A stretch of DNA of 64,000 bases from Bradyrhizobium sp. SZCCT0148 (lineage in GTDB: Bacteria > Pseudomonadota > Alphaproteobacteria > Rhizobiales > Xanthobacteraceae): the NCBI RefSeq assembly GCF_018129985.1, contig NZ_JAFCKT010000001.1:1240001-1304000 (forward strand). The letters are read 5' to 3'. This document shows, piece after piece, positions 10,001 through 18,843 of this stretch. Every line of letters begins with the position of its first letter. Position 1 is the first letter of the stretch. Below the pieces are notes generated by a model, which was not told the origin of the DNA, did not search any database, and saw nothing but the letters and a program-made list of their open reading frames with translations. The translations under genes were made by a program, and so were the position numbers.

Positions 10001-10912
10001 CTACGTGACGCGCCGCAGCACATTGAGAATGCGTCCATCGATCACGAGCAGCGCGCTGCCGATGACGATGGCACCAGCGATCTCGCGTATCGAGATCGGC
10101 TCACCCAGCACCAGCCATCCCAGCAGGATGGCGGTGACGGGAATGAGCAGCGTCACCAGCATGACGTTGGCCGCACCGGCGCGCCGTATGATCTGAAAGA
10201 AGACGATGTAGGCGAGCGCCGTCGACAGGCCCGCGAGGCCAAGCACCGCGAGCCAGATCGTCAGGCCCGGCACCGGAAGACGCCAGGGCTGCTCCACCAC
10301 GCCGGCGACGATCGCCATCATGACCGTCGACGCCATCAGCTGAAACGTCGCCGTGCCGAGCGGAGCTGCGTCCTTCAGCATACGCCGCGCTGCCAGCGCC
10401 GCAAAACCGTAGCTGAGCGCGCCGCCAAGGCAGAGCAGGATGCCGAGCCCCTGCCCCGGGCTCGTCTCGAGGCCCCATCCGCGCAGGACGATCACGCCGG
10501 CAAGGCCGAGTGCCACGCCGGCAACGCGCCGCATCTGCAAGGCCTCCTCACCTGCCGCGGCCATCACCATGACCGTAAAGAGCGGCGTGGTCGCATTCAG
10601 GATCGACGCCAGTCCGCTCGGGATGAAGGTCTGGCCGATCACGATCAACGAGAACGGAATGACATTGTTGAGCAGCCCGATCACGATGAACGGCGTCCAG
10701 TCTGACATGCTCCTGGGAAAGCCGATCCCCTGCATGCGCAACAGCGGCAGGAGAATGGCCGCACCGAGCGCGACGCGCAGGAATACCAGCGTCAGCGGTG
10801 ACAATTCCCGCAAGGCCGCGCCGTTGAAGAAGAACGAGCCGCCCCAGAGGATCGAGAGGAGCGCGAGCAGCGACCAGTCTCGCGCGTGGATCCTGTTGTC
10901 GATCGGGGTCAT
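10001..10912 (-). CDS. EamA/DMT-family membrane transporter
   Basis: A 303-residue inner-membrane protein with about ten hydrophobic segments in two repeated halves, as in the drug/metabolite transporter (EamA) family. Family signs include LLSILWGGSFFFNGAALRELSP in the first segment and LGEPISIREIAGAIVIGSALL near the end of the second half. The substrate is unknown; relatives export amino acids or other small metabolites. The ATG at 10912 has a GAGAG just upstream. It stands alone, next to the orphan binding protein, with no sign of co-transcription. Confidence 0.88.
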   Translation of the reverse strand: MTPIDNRIHARDWSLLALLSILWGGSFFFNGAALRELSPLTLVFLRVALGAAILLPLLRMQGIGFPRSMSDWTPFIVIGLLNNVIPFSLIVIGQTFIPSGLASILNATTPLFTVMVMAAAGEEALQMRRVAGVALGLAGVIVLRGWGLETSPGQGLGILLCLGGALSYGFAALAARRMLKDAAPLGTATFQLMASTVMMAIVAGVVEQPWRLPVPGLTIWLAVLGLAGLSTALAYIVFFQIIRRAGAANVMLVTLLIPVTAILLGWLVLGEPISIREIAGAIVIGSALLVIDGRILNVLRRVT

Positions 10913-11253
10913 GGGCTCTCACATCGGCGGTCGAGCCCGCTGGCCTAGGACCATTCAGCGAACAGCGCCACCCGATTTCCGATGAATGCCGGTTTGCGAA
11001 ACCGATGCCGGCATATAATCGGGCGATGAGTTTGTCCCGCGAGATGCTGGCCGGCTAGGGCGTGTTCTCGGGACCGATTGGCCCGGACGCAGCGCCGTCT
11101 TCGGTGCGCTTGGCGCCATGCTCCAAACAAAAGGAACTCGAAATCGGGCCGAGAGTTAACTCCGGTTACAGTCTCGCCGGAAAGTCTGACGATCTGCCGA
11201 GCATTCCATTTTTCTGCATATAGCTAAGTATCCCGAATCCTGCGCGGAAAGTC
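10913..11253. other. Divergent intergenic region before hybrid kinase
   Basis: This 341-bp stretch separates the EamA gene from the hybrid kinase and holds no convincing gene. A GGAAC at 11133 followed after 16 bases by AGTT resembles an EcfG promoter with one mismatch in the -10 part; this is weak. GGAAAG at 11246-11250 is the kinase ribosome site. Confidence 0.4.
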
Positions 11254-14200
11254 ATGGTCGATTTTCAAAAGGTCTTCGAGAGCTCCCCTGCTCCGTTTCT
11301 CGTTCTTGGCGCTGACGAAACCTTCCCGATCCTGGCCGCAAGCGACGCCTACCTCCGAGCAACGTACACCGACCGCGAGGCGATCGTGGGGCGCCGCCTG
11401 TTCGAGGTCTTTCCGGACAGTCCCGACGACCCTTCGGCGACCGGCATACTCAACCTGCGCGCGTCCCTGAAACGGGTTCTCACCGAGCGCCGACAGGATG
11501 CGATGGCCGTGCAGAAGTACGGCGTCCGCCGGCCGGACGGTGTCTTCGAGGAGCGCTACTGGTCGCCCTTGAATGCTCCGGTGATCGGCTCCGATGGCCG
11601 GATGCAATACATCATCCACCGCGTCGAAGACGTCACTGACATCACCCGTGGCGACCGCACGACCGCCGCGGCGGACGAGGCGATGCGGCTGGACATCATG
11701 CTGCGGGCGCAAGAACTGCAGGAAGCCAACCGGCAACTGCGGGAGGCTACGGAGCAATTCCAGGCGGTCTACGATCAGGGCCTGTTCGCCGCGCGTCTCC
11801 GCTTGGACGGAACGGTGCTCGACATCAACCGGTCGGCCCTTGAGGTGTGCGGCTTCAAGCGTGCAGACGTACTCGACCGGCCGTTCTGGGAATGCGGCTG
11901 GTGGAATCGCTCGCCGGACGTGATGGCGTGGGTCCGCAGCGCGGTTGAGCAGGCCATCGCCGGTGAACCATTCCGCGGAATGTCCCTTTATTTCTGGGGC
12001 GACGGCTCGGAACATATCGTCGACTTCGCCTGCATGCCGGTTCGCGACGCGTCCGGACGCGTGTCCGTCGTGGTGCCGACGGGAATGGACGTCACCGAGC
12101 GAGTCAGGGCCGAACAGAACCAGCGGGAACTGGAAACCGAGCGCAGACGCGCGGAAGCGCTCGCCGAGATTGATCGCGGCAAGACGGCGTTCTTCTCCAA
12201 CATCAGTCACGAATTCCGGACGCCTCTGACATTGATGCTGGGCTCGCTCGAGGAGATGAAGCGCCAGGCCGCCGACGCGACGATTCCGGCAGCGTATCTC
12301 GATCAGATGGATCTGGTCCACCGGAACGGCCTGCGGCTACTCAAGTTGGTCAATACCTTACTCGACTTTTCGCGGATCGAGGCGGAGCGCGTTCAGGCCG
12401 TCTATGAGCCGACCAACCTGGCAGAGACGACCGCGCATCTCGCCAGCGAATTTCGTTCTGCGATCGAGAAGGCGGGCCTGGCCCTGGCCGTGGATTGCCC
12501 ACCGATTGCGGAAGCCGCTTTCGTCGACCGCGAGATGTGGGAGAAGATCGTCCTCAATCTCCTCTCAAACGCGTTCAAGTTTACGCTCGACGGCAGGATC
12601 GAGGTCTCGCTGCGACGCGAACGTAGTGGCTTTGAGCTCGTCGTCGCCGATACTGGAACGGGCATCCCGCCCGCTGAACTGCCCCGGTTGTTCGAGCGCT
12701 TCCATCGGGTGGAAGGCGCAAAGGGAAGGACATATGAAGGCTCGGGCATCGGGCTCGCGCTGGTCAAGGAGCTTGCCCGACTGCATGGCGGCGACGTGAC
12801 CGTCGATAGCGAGTTGGGCAAGGGCAGCACATTCAGGGTGATGATACCTGCGGGATCGGCGCATCTGCCGCAGACGCAGATCGGTGGTGTCCGCACACAG
12901 GCATCGACGGGCCTCAGCGCTCAACCCTTCATCGAGGAAGCGTTGCGTTGGCTGCCCGATGCCTTCCCGGTACCGGAGGACATCATCGAGGTCGCGCTGC
13001 CCGTGGACCGGACCGAGGTGCCGGACGCGCAGCGTCCGCTCGTCCTGCTGGCGGACGACAACGCCGACATGCGTGAGTACCTGACGCGCATCCTGCGCGA
13101 ACAGTATCACGTCGAGGCGGTACCGGACGGCGAGGCCGCACTGAAGTTCATTGCGCAAAAGTTGCCTGATCTCCTGCTCAGCGACGTGATGATGCCACGC
13201 GTAGACGGGATGGAATTGCTGAGACGTCTGCGCGCCGACCAGCGCACCCGGTCCTTACCCGTGGTTCTGTTGTCCGCGCGCGCGGGCGAGCAGACCAAGG
13301 TCGACGCCCTCGGCGCCGGCGCGGATGACTACATCGTGAAGCCGTTCACCGCTCGCGAACTGGTGGCACGCGTCGACGCGCATCTGAAGATCGCGCGCGT
13401 GCGCGGCGAGGTTATGGAAAGTCTACGCCAAAGCGAGGAACGCTACCGCGCGTTCGTGACCGCGACCTCGGACATCGTTTATCGCATGAGCCCGGATTGG
13501 AGCGTCATGCACAATCTCAAGGGCAAGGATTCGATCCACGACACGGATGATCCGAGCGCTACCTGGCTCCAGACCTACATCCATCCGGACGAACAGCCGG
13601 AGGTCATGTCCGCCATCGGCGAAGCGATCCGGACGAAGACTCCATTCGAATACGAACACCAGGTCAGGCAGATCGATGGCACACTCGCCTGGGTGCAGTC
13701 ACGCGCCGTGCCGGTATTCGATGCAGCCGGTGAGATCGTTGAGTGGTTCGGGTCGGCCCGTGATGTCAGCGAGCGCAGACGGCACGACGAGACGCAGCGT
13801 CTGCTGGTCAGCGAGCTCAGCCATCGCGTCAAGAACATGCTGGCCGTCGTACAGGCGATCGCTCAACAAACGCTCAGGCGCGCGAAAGACCCGACCGAGT
13901 TCGCGGCGAGTTTCGGCGGGCGCATCCAGTCGCTTTCGAGCATGCACGGGCTTCTGAGCCAATCGGGCTGGCAGCACGCGGATCTCCAGGAGATCGTGCG
14001 CGATCAGCTTGCGGCGCACGAAGCGTCCCGCATCCTCACCTCTGGTCCGCCGGTGCAGCTTGAGCCGCAGGTCGCGCTTCATCTCGCGCTCATGCTGCAC
14101 GAACTGGGCACCAATTCGGTCAAGTATGGTGCTCTGTCTCGGTCGGAGGGGGCCGTGAGTGTCGATTGGTCGGTCAACGACAACAAGCTCAGGCTGGAAT

Positions 14201-14841
14201 GGCGCGAGCGCGGCGGACCGCCGGTCAAGTCTCCGCTCAAACGCGGCTTCGGCACGACCCTGATCGAGCAGACTGCGAAAAGCGAGGGCGGAATCTCGCA
14301 CATGATTGCGGAAGCGGACGGTCTCCGCTGGGAAATCGTGATGCCGCTCACCGTGGGGAGGTTCGCGGGCGCAGAGGAGCGCAGGCCCGTCGCGCCGAAC
14401 TCCTTGGGACCGCGAAGCGTTCGTCAGTCCGCGCCGGCCGAGCCGCTCAGTGGCAAGCGGTTCTTGATCGTCGAGGACGAGCCACTGATCGCGCTCGACA
14501 TCGTATCGGGCCTGGAAAGCGTCGGCGTAATCGTCGAAGGACCGGTTGGTTCGGTCAAGGAGGCTCTTCGCGCGGTCGAGCAAGGCTCGTTCGATGCCGC
14601 GTTGCTCGACGGCAATTTGCGAGGAGAGGCCGTCGACGAAATCGCTGCGGCGTTGACGCGTCGGCAAACTCCCTTCACGTTCGTGACGGGATACGGCCGC
14701 CAGGCCTTGCCGGAAAGCTTCGCCCAAGCAACGGTGCTGACGAAGCCTTTCACGCAGGAGCAACTGCTGCAAACCGCCTCTCGCCTCATCGATGGAAAAC
14801 CGTCGGGACTGCACCTGCACAGGGATCGCGACCATCATTGA
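11254..14841 (+). CDS. Hybrid histidine kinase with two kinase cores
   Basis: A 1195-residue soluble sensor with no clear membrane segments. Order: PAS (about 10-130), PAS (about 165-285), HisKA with phospho-acceptor H319 (SHEFRTPL), HATPase (N-box LNLLSNAFKF, GSGIGLALV), receiver 1 with D644 (LLSDVMMPR), PAS (about 725-845), a second HWE/HisKA_2-type kinase with H857 (ELSHRVKNML) and its own ATPase part (HELGTNSVKYG), and receiver 2 with D1119 (ALLDGNLRGE). Two different kinase classes and two receivers in one chain suggest an internal phosphorelay or merging of two signals. No DNA-binding output is present and no partner regulator is adjacent. A GGAAAG site precedes the ATG. Confidence 0.88.
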   Translation: MVDFQKVFESSPAPFLVLGADETFPILAASDAYLRATYTDREAIVGRRLFEVFPDSPDDPSATGILNLRASLKRVLTERRQDAMAVQKYGVRRPDGVFEERYWSPLNAPVIGSDGRMQYIIHRVEDVTDITRGDRTTAAADEAMRLDIMLRAQELQEANRQLREATEQFQAVYDQGLFAARLRLDGTVLDINRSALEVCGFKRADVLDRPFWECGWWNRSPDVMAWVRSAVEQAIAGEPFRGMSLYFWGDGSEHIVDFACMPVRDASGRVSVVVPTGMDVTERVRAEQNQRELETERRRAEALAEIDRGKTAFFSNISHEFRTPLTLMLGSLEEMKRQAADATIPAAYLDQMDLVHRNGLRLLKLVNTLLDFSRIEAERVQAVYEPTNLAETTAHLASEFRSAIEKAGLALAVDCPPIAEAAFVDREMWEKIVLNLLSNAFKFTLDGRIEVSLRRERSGFELVVADTGTGIPPAELPRLFERFHRVEGAKGRTYEGSGIGLALVKELARLHGGDVTVDSELGKGSTFRVMIPAGSAHLPQTQIGGVRTQASTGLSAQPFIEEALRWLPDAFPVPEDIIEVALPVDRTEVPDAQRPLVLLADDNADMREYLTRILREQYHVEAVPDGEAALKFIAQKLPDLLLSDVMMPRVDGMELLRRLRADQRTRSLPVVLLSARAGEQTKVDALGAGADDYIVKPFTARELVARVDAHLKIARVRGEVMESLRQSEERYRAFVTATSDIVYRMSPDWSVMHNLKGKDSIHDTDDPSATWLQTYIHPDEQPEVMSAIGEAIRTKTPFEYEHQVRQIDGTLAWVQSRAVPVFDAAGEIVEWFGSARDVSERRRHDETQRLLVSELSHRVKNMLAVVQAIAQQTLRRAKDPTEFAASFGGRIQSLSSMHGLLSQSGWQHADLQEIVRDQLAAHEASRILTSGPPVQLEPQVALHLALMLHELGTNSVKYGALSRSEGAVSVDWSVNDNKLRLEWRERGGPPVKSPLKRGFGTTLIEQTAKSEGGISHMIAEADGLRWEIVMPLTVGRFAGAEERRPVAPNSLGPRSVRQSAPAEPLSGKRFLIVEDEPLIALDIVSGLESVGVIVEGPVGSVKEALRAVEQGSFDAALLDGNLRGEAVDEIAAALTRRQTPFTFVTGYGRQALPESFAQATVLTKPFTQEQLLQTASRLIDGKPSGLHLHRDRDHH

Positions 14842-15121
14842 TCGCCAGCTTCACCGCGTTTCCCTCTACCTGAGGCACAAGTGGTTTTGGTGTGGTGCGC
14901 GATTTTCCCACTCGGCGCCTTCTCCGAGGCAAGCGGATGCGCCGTCTACGGGAGCGTCACTAATCCCGACGCGCTTGTGCCAATAGTCCGCGCCTGTCGA
15001 AGCCGACGCTTCGAGCGGCAGGCCCGACCAAGTCGGCGTGACCCAGACGCGAACGCGACTCCCGTCGACTTCCCGTAGTTTGCCGGGCATCATAAGGTGA
15101 CCCGGAATGCTAGCGTAACTG

Positions 15122-15280
15122 ATGTCACTGACCGAAAGTCGCCAGAAGGAAAAGCTACCGCCGACGTGTTCCCGCTGCGGTTCATTCCCCCGTCTCGTCC
15201 AGCACCTTCTCGATCCTACCAATGGCCGTTCCGTGCGCTTGTTCGTGTGCGAATGCGGTGGCCGCGTTTGGGACGAGTAG
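15122..15280 (+). CDS. Small zinc-ribbon-like protein (52 aa)
   Basis: A 52-residue reading frame with a CSRCG pair near residue 16 and a CECGG pair near residue 43, ending in RVWDE. A CxxC plus CxC pair spaced about 25 residues apart suggests a small zinc ribbon. The coding pattern (charged start, LVQHLLDPTNGRSVRLFVCECG core) looks like the small cysteine-pair proteins common in Bradyrhizobium. No clear ribosome site is visible, and another reading frame on the opposite strand overlaps it, so support is moderate. Function is unknown; such ribbons often bind nucleic acid or protein. Confidence 0.55.
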   Translation: MSLTESRQKEKLPPTCSRCGSFPRLVQHLLDPTNGRSVRLFVCECGGRVWDE

Positions 15281-15358
15281 CGCTCCCAAACCCGGTCGTC
15301 GCATCCCGGCAGGTCAACAGCTACGGCGTCGCCGTAAATAGCGCGCCTCCTTATGTTC

Positions 15359-15562
15359 CTAATCTGGAGGCCTGAGACCAGGCGAGTCGAGCCACTCGCT
15401 CATGTGCGATCCGGTCTCGGCTTGCCGGGCCTTGCGAAGGGTTTCATCACGAGCATGTCCAGGGGGAAGGCGCTCGGCCTCCTCGCGCAGGCGCCTGGCT
15501 TCGTCGACGAGGCGCGCTTCGAGGGAGATGGTTTGCTTCACTCTGCGGCGCTTCTCGGACAC
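15359..15562 (-). CDS. Small charged protein (67 aa), EcfG-type promoter
   Basis: A 67-residue, highly charged, probably helical protein: KRRRVKQTISLEARLVDEAR then RRLREEAERLPPG, ending in MSEWLDSPGLRPP. I recognise it only as a type of small conserved Bradyrhizobium protein without a known function. The start is GTG at 15562, supported by a very strong GGGAGGAGGAG just upstream. Thirty-six bases before the start lies GGAAC-N16-CGTT, the general stress sigma factor (EcfG) promoter pattern, so it is likely a stress-induced protein. Confidence 0.75.
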   Translation of the reverse strand: MSEKRRRVKQTISLEARLVDEARRLREEAERLPPGHARDETLRKARQAETGSHMSEWLDSPGLRPPD

Positions 15563-15597
15563 GGTCTCCTCCTCCCTATTTCGTCCGCTGACGCCGT

Positions 15598-15622
15598 AAC
15601 GGCCATCTGGATGTTTGGTTCC
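15598..15622 (-). promoter_or_regulatory. EcfG-type promoter, GGAAC-N16-CGTT
   Basis: On the minus strand GGAAC (15622-15618) is followed after exactly 16 bases by CGTT (15601-15598). This is the known EcfG general-stress consensus of rhizobia. It sits 36 bases before the GTG start of the 67-residue protein and in the right orientation. Confidence 0.65.
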
Positions 15623-15804
15623 TCAGGTCCGCACACTCCCTTCGCGGGTATGCAGGTCGGGCAGCGCCGATACCAGTCTCGCGCTGATACCGCGGCTGAT
15701 CAGCGACGGTCGCTGGATGTCGGCTGACGGTCAAAAGCGTGCCCTCGCACATCATGCCGCGATTGGTCTGCTATGGGCCATATCCCGGCTGGCCCCCAAT
15801 CCGA

Positions 15805-16824
15805 TCAATCTAGGGCAAATAGACCAAGCGCGGCACGAACATCGCGCAAAGTGGCATCTGTTATCTCCCGCGCTCGCATTGTGCCACGCTTGACGACTTG
15901 GCGCACATAGCCGGGATCACGAGCGAGTGCGCGGCGACGGTCTCGGATTGGCGCGAGAAGCGCCTGCAGCACGTCATCCAGACGTTTCTTCACAATGCTG
16001 TCGCCCAAACCGCCACGGATGTAGCGTGCCTTGAAATCCTCAACCGCAACGTGATCTTCGTCGAACGCATCCAGGTACGTGAAAACAACGTTGCCTTCGA
16101 CGCGACCCGGGTCGGATGCCTTTATATGGTTTGGATCAGTGAACATACGCCGGACAGCCTCACGTATTTCATCGACCGTGGCTGATAACTGAATAACGTT
16201 GCCCTGCGACTTGCTCATTTTGGCTTTGCCGTCGATGCCTGGAAGGCGTCCGATGCGAGGAATAAGCGCGCGGGCTTCGGGCAACACGTCAACACCAGCT
16301 TGGCGATTGATGCGGCGAACGACCTCATTGGTTTGCTCGATCAATGGAGCTTGGTCTTCCCCAACCGGGACAATCGTCGCTTTGAAACCGGTGATGTCGG
16401 CGGCCTGGGCGACGGGATAGCATAGAAAGCCTGCTGGTATATCTCTGCCAAAACCTCGCGCCTGGATTTCGTCCTTGATGGTTGGGTTGCGCTCAAGCCG
16501 GGCCACCGTGACATAGTTCATGTACAGCAGGGTCAAATCGGCAAGTGCCGGGAGATGCGATTGAAGACAGATCGTGGTCAGGTTCGGGTCGATCCCGACA
16601 GCCAGGTAGTCTGTCGCGATCTCAAGGACATTGTCACGCACCCGACCAGGATTGTGCGCGTTGTCCGTGAGTGCCTGGGCATCCGCCAGCAGCAAATATT
16701 GCTGGTGCGTCGTCTGTAGGGTGACGCGGTTCTTCAACGAACCGACGTAGTGCCCCAGGTGCAACGGACCGGTGGTTCTGTCGCCGGTCAAGATAACAGG
16801 GAGTGCGGTTGACGAATGTTGCAT
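15805..16824 (-). CDS. trpS: Tryptophanyl-tRNA synthetase, probable second copy
   Basis: A 339-residue class-I synthetase that charges tRNA-Trp. The HIGH-type motif is PLHLGHY (residues 20-26) and the KMSKS loop is complete at 202-206. The start at 16824 is set by GGAG eight bases upstream. The opening ILTGDRTTGPLHLGHYVGSLKNRV differs from the FSGVQPTGNLHLGNYLGA form I expect for the housekeeping alphaproteobacterial enzyme, and resembles the type found in some Gram-positives and Legionella. With an IS element 300 bp upstream and no core neighbours, it is probably an acquired extra copy. Some such copies give resistance to tryptophan-analogue antibiotics; that is inference here. Confidence 0.9.
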   Translation of the reverse strand: MQHSSTALPVILTGDRTTGPLHLGHYVGSLKNRVTLQTTHQQYLLLADAQALTDNAHNPGRVRDNVLEIATDYLAVGIDPNLTTICLQSHLPALADLTLLYMNYVTVARLERNPTIKDEIQARGFGRDIPAGFLCYPVAQAADITGFKATIVPVGEDQAPLIEQTNEVVRRINRQAGVDVLPEARALIPRIGRLPGIDGKAKMSKSQGNVIQLSATVDEIREAVRRMFTDPNHIKASDPGRVEGNVVFTYLDAFDEDHVAVEDFKARYIRGGLGDSIVKKRLDDVLQALLAPIRDRRRALARDPGYVRQVVKRGTMRAREITDATLRDVRAALGLFALD

Positions 16825-17119
16825 CACGGTTCTCCAGATAAGAACCGCCATTCAATCGGACTGTCGATGCAGGCAACCTCGCAAGCCGATGAACGGCGGC
16901 GACGGTTGGGTGAATGACAAAGCCGTGCCGCTCCTAAGTGGAGCGCCACCACAAGTTCGCGAACATGATCACGACGATAGTCATGCCACCGATATTGACG
17001 AAACTTCAGTGGAAAGCAAGCGGGCTGGATGTCTCAAATGGGTCACAAGCAACCGAACGCCTTCAACAGCGAAGACGTCCGCTTGCCTTGCCAAGCTGAA
17101 CTCCATGAGTCCCGCCCTA

Positions 17120-17961
17120 GGGTCCGTACTCAATAAGGTCTGGCGTTGGAGTTGAGTTGCTGATTCAAGGATTCCGGGAGGAGCCTTGGAGATGGCAAAG
17201 CAGGTTCAGTGGCTGAGTGATGAGGAGTGGTCTCGGATCGAGCCGCTGCTGCCGCGGGGGCGCAAAGGTGCGCATCGGGTGGACGATCGCCGAGTAATCT
17301 CGGGGATCGTGCACATGTTGAAGAGTGGGGCGCGATGGCGCGACTGCCCTCCTGAGTTTGGGCCCTACACAACGGTCTACAATCGCTTCAACCGGTGGAG
17401 CCGGCAGGGTCTGTGGCTGCAGATGTTCCAAGCTCTGACGGGGCATAATGGCATCTTTGACGGAGCGGCGATCGATGCCACCCACGTCAAAGCGCACCGC
17501 TCCGCCGCCGGCGCAAAAGGGGGGCCTTCTCCCAAGCAATAGGCCGCTCGCGTGGTGGCCGGACGACCAAGATCCACGGCCTGGTCGATGATCGCGGCAA
17601 GCCTCGCGTCCTGCTGCTCAGCGCCGGAAACATCAACGACATCAGCATGGCTGAGGCCTTGATCCAAGCTGCAGGCCCTTTCCGAAGGCTCCTGGCCGAT
17701 AAGGGGTACGATGCAAACCACCTGCGGCGTCGCCTCGCCGAACGCGGCGCCGAGGCCGTCATCCCTTCAACAACCTCGCGCCGCGACCCGATTCCCTACG
17801 ACATCATGCCTATAAAGATCGAAACCGCGTCGAGCGCATGTGGTGTAGACTTAAGGACTTCAGACGTGTCGCAACCCGATACGACAAGCTCGCCGCAAAC
17901 TACCTCTCAGGCGTCCTGATCGCGGCTGCCTGTGCTTACTGGCTCAATTGAGTCCGGACCC
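17120..17961 (+). mobile_element. IS5-family (IS427-type) insertion sequence, degraded
   Basis: An 842-bp element bounded by imperfect inverted repeats: GGGTCCGTACTCAAT at the left and the complement of ATTGAGTCCGGACCC at the right. Both ends are flanked by TA inside CTAG (17117-17120 and 17961-17964), consistent with the short TA/CTAG target duplication of IS427-type elements. It carries one transposase reading frame split by a slippery run, plus a second, disabling frameshift. The right end lies inside the stop codon of the neighbouring dehydrogenase gene. Confidence 0.88.
17192..17951 (+). pseudogene. IS427-type DDE transposase with two frameshifts
   Basis: The first part (17192-17542) has the N-terminal helical domain (LSDEEWSRIEPLLP) and the first catalytic Asp in FDGAAIDATHVKAHR. 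At A4G6 (17515-17524) a -1 shift leads into GRSRGGRTTKIHGL and the second Asp region LLADKGYDANHLRRR; this kind of slippage is normal for the group. Near 17803-17806 a further one-base loss pushes the end out of frame. The catalytic-Glu region (HAYKDRNRVERMWCRLKDF) and the end YLSGVLIAAACAYWLN lie in a third frame that stops at 17951. The copy is therefore probably inactive. A GGGAGGAG site precedes the ATG at 17192. Confidence 0.85.
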
Positions 17962-18842
17962 TAGGACGGCTTCTTCGGCCGCGACACCAGCTCGATCATC
18001 CGGCCTTCGTCGTCATCGGGCATCGTGGCTTTCGCCTGCGCGTAGGAGTCGACCGCGGCGCGCGCGACCAGCGGCTTGTCGGCTAAAAGGCTCTCGGCGA
18101 GCCTCACCGCATAGGCGGCATCCTTGTGCCGCAGCGCTGTCGTGAAGGTCGCACCGCTGAAATCGCGGGCGACCATGCGCTTGGAGTGGCGCTGCACCTG
18201 CGGGCTTGCGGCCACACCCGCCTGGATCGATTCCAGCACCAGGTTCATGTCGAGCCCGGCCTGCTCGGCGATGGCAAGGCCCTCGGCAAGGCCGGCGATC
18301 TGGATTGCGCCCATCAGGTTGTTGATGAGTTTGTAGACCGTGCCGGCGCCAACTGGTCCGAAATGGCGGATGGTCGAGCCGATCGGCGCGAGATACGGCC
18401 GCGCGCGATCGAGGTCAGCCGCATTGGCGCCGACCAGCAGCGTCAGTTTTCCGGCGGCGGCCGCATCGGGCAAACCCGTTACGGGGCAATCGATATAGAT
18501 GAGGCTGCGCGCGTTGAGTTCACGCCCCATCTCGCGCGCATGGTCATGGGAGACGGTGGAGCATTCGATCGCGATGGTGCCGGATTTCGCCGTCTTCGCC
18601 GCGCCCTTCGGCCCGAGCCACACCGCGCGCGAGGCCTCGTCGTCGGCCACCATGGTCACGACCGCATCGGCATCGATCGCGGCGTCCTCGGGCGAAGTCG
18701 CCCAAAGCGCGCCGCGTGCGATCAGATCTTCCGCCTTGGCCTTGCTGCGATTCCACAGCGTTACCGTGAAGCCGGCATCGAGATAGCGGCCGGCCATGCC
18801 GTGACCCATCCGCCCGAGCCCGATGAAGGCGACGCGTGCCAT
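17961..18842 (-). CDS. NAD(P)-binding 3-hydroxyisobutyrate dehydrogenase-family oxidoreductase
   Basis: A 293-residue beta-hydroxyacid dehydrogenase. The N-terminal Rossmann motif is GLGRMGHGMA, the substrate signature is IYIDCPVTGLPDAAAAGKL, and the catalytic lysine region is KLINNLMGAIQIAGLAEGLA. It fits enzymes acting on 3-hydroxyisobutyrate, tartronate semialdehyde or related acids; the exact substrate is open. The ATG at 18842 starts one base after the prfB stop (TAG-C-ATG), so it is translationally coupled to prfB. Its TAG stop is at the IS right junction; the TA target duplication rebuilt the stop, so the protein appears full length. Confidence 0.9.
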   Translation of the reverse strand: MARVAFIGLGRMGHGMAGRYLDAGFTVTLWNRSKAKAEDLIARGALWATSPEDAAIDADAVVTMVADDEASRAVWLGPKGAAKTAKSGTIAIECSTVSHDHAREMGRELNARSLIYIDCPVTGLPDAAAAGKLTLLVGANAADLDRARPYLAPIGSTIRHFGPVGAGTVYKLINNLMGAIQIAGLAEGLAIAEQAGLDMNLVLESIQAGVAASPQVQRHSKRMVARDFSGATFTTALRHKDAAYAVRLAESLLADKPLVARAAVDSYAQAKATMPDDDEGRMIELVSRPKKPS

Positions 18843-18843
18843 G

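Noticed and set aside
11133..11157. EcfG promoter before the two-core kinase
   Set aside because: GGAAC-N16-AGTT has a mismatch in the critical -10 element; kept only as a weak note.
14866..15222. Minus-strand 118-codon frame after the hybrid kinase
   Set aside because: No recognisable domain, no good ribosome site, and it overlaps the small zinc-ribbon-like frame. It could be a gene, but I cannot support it.
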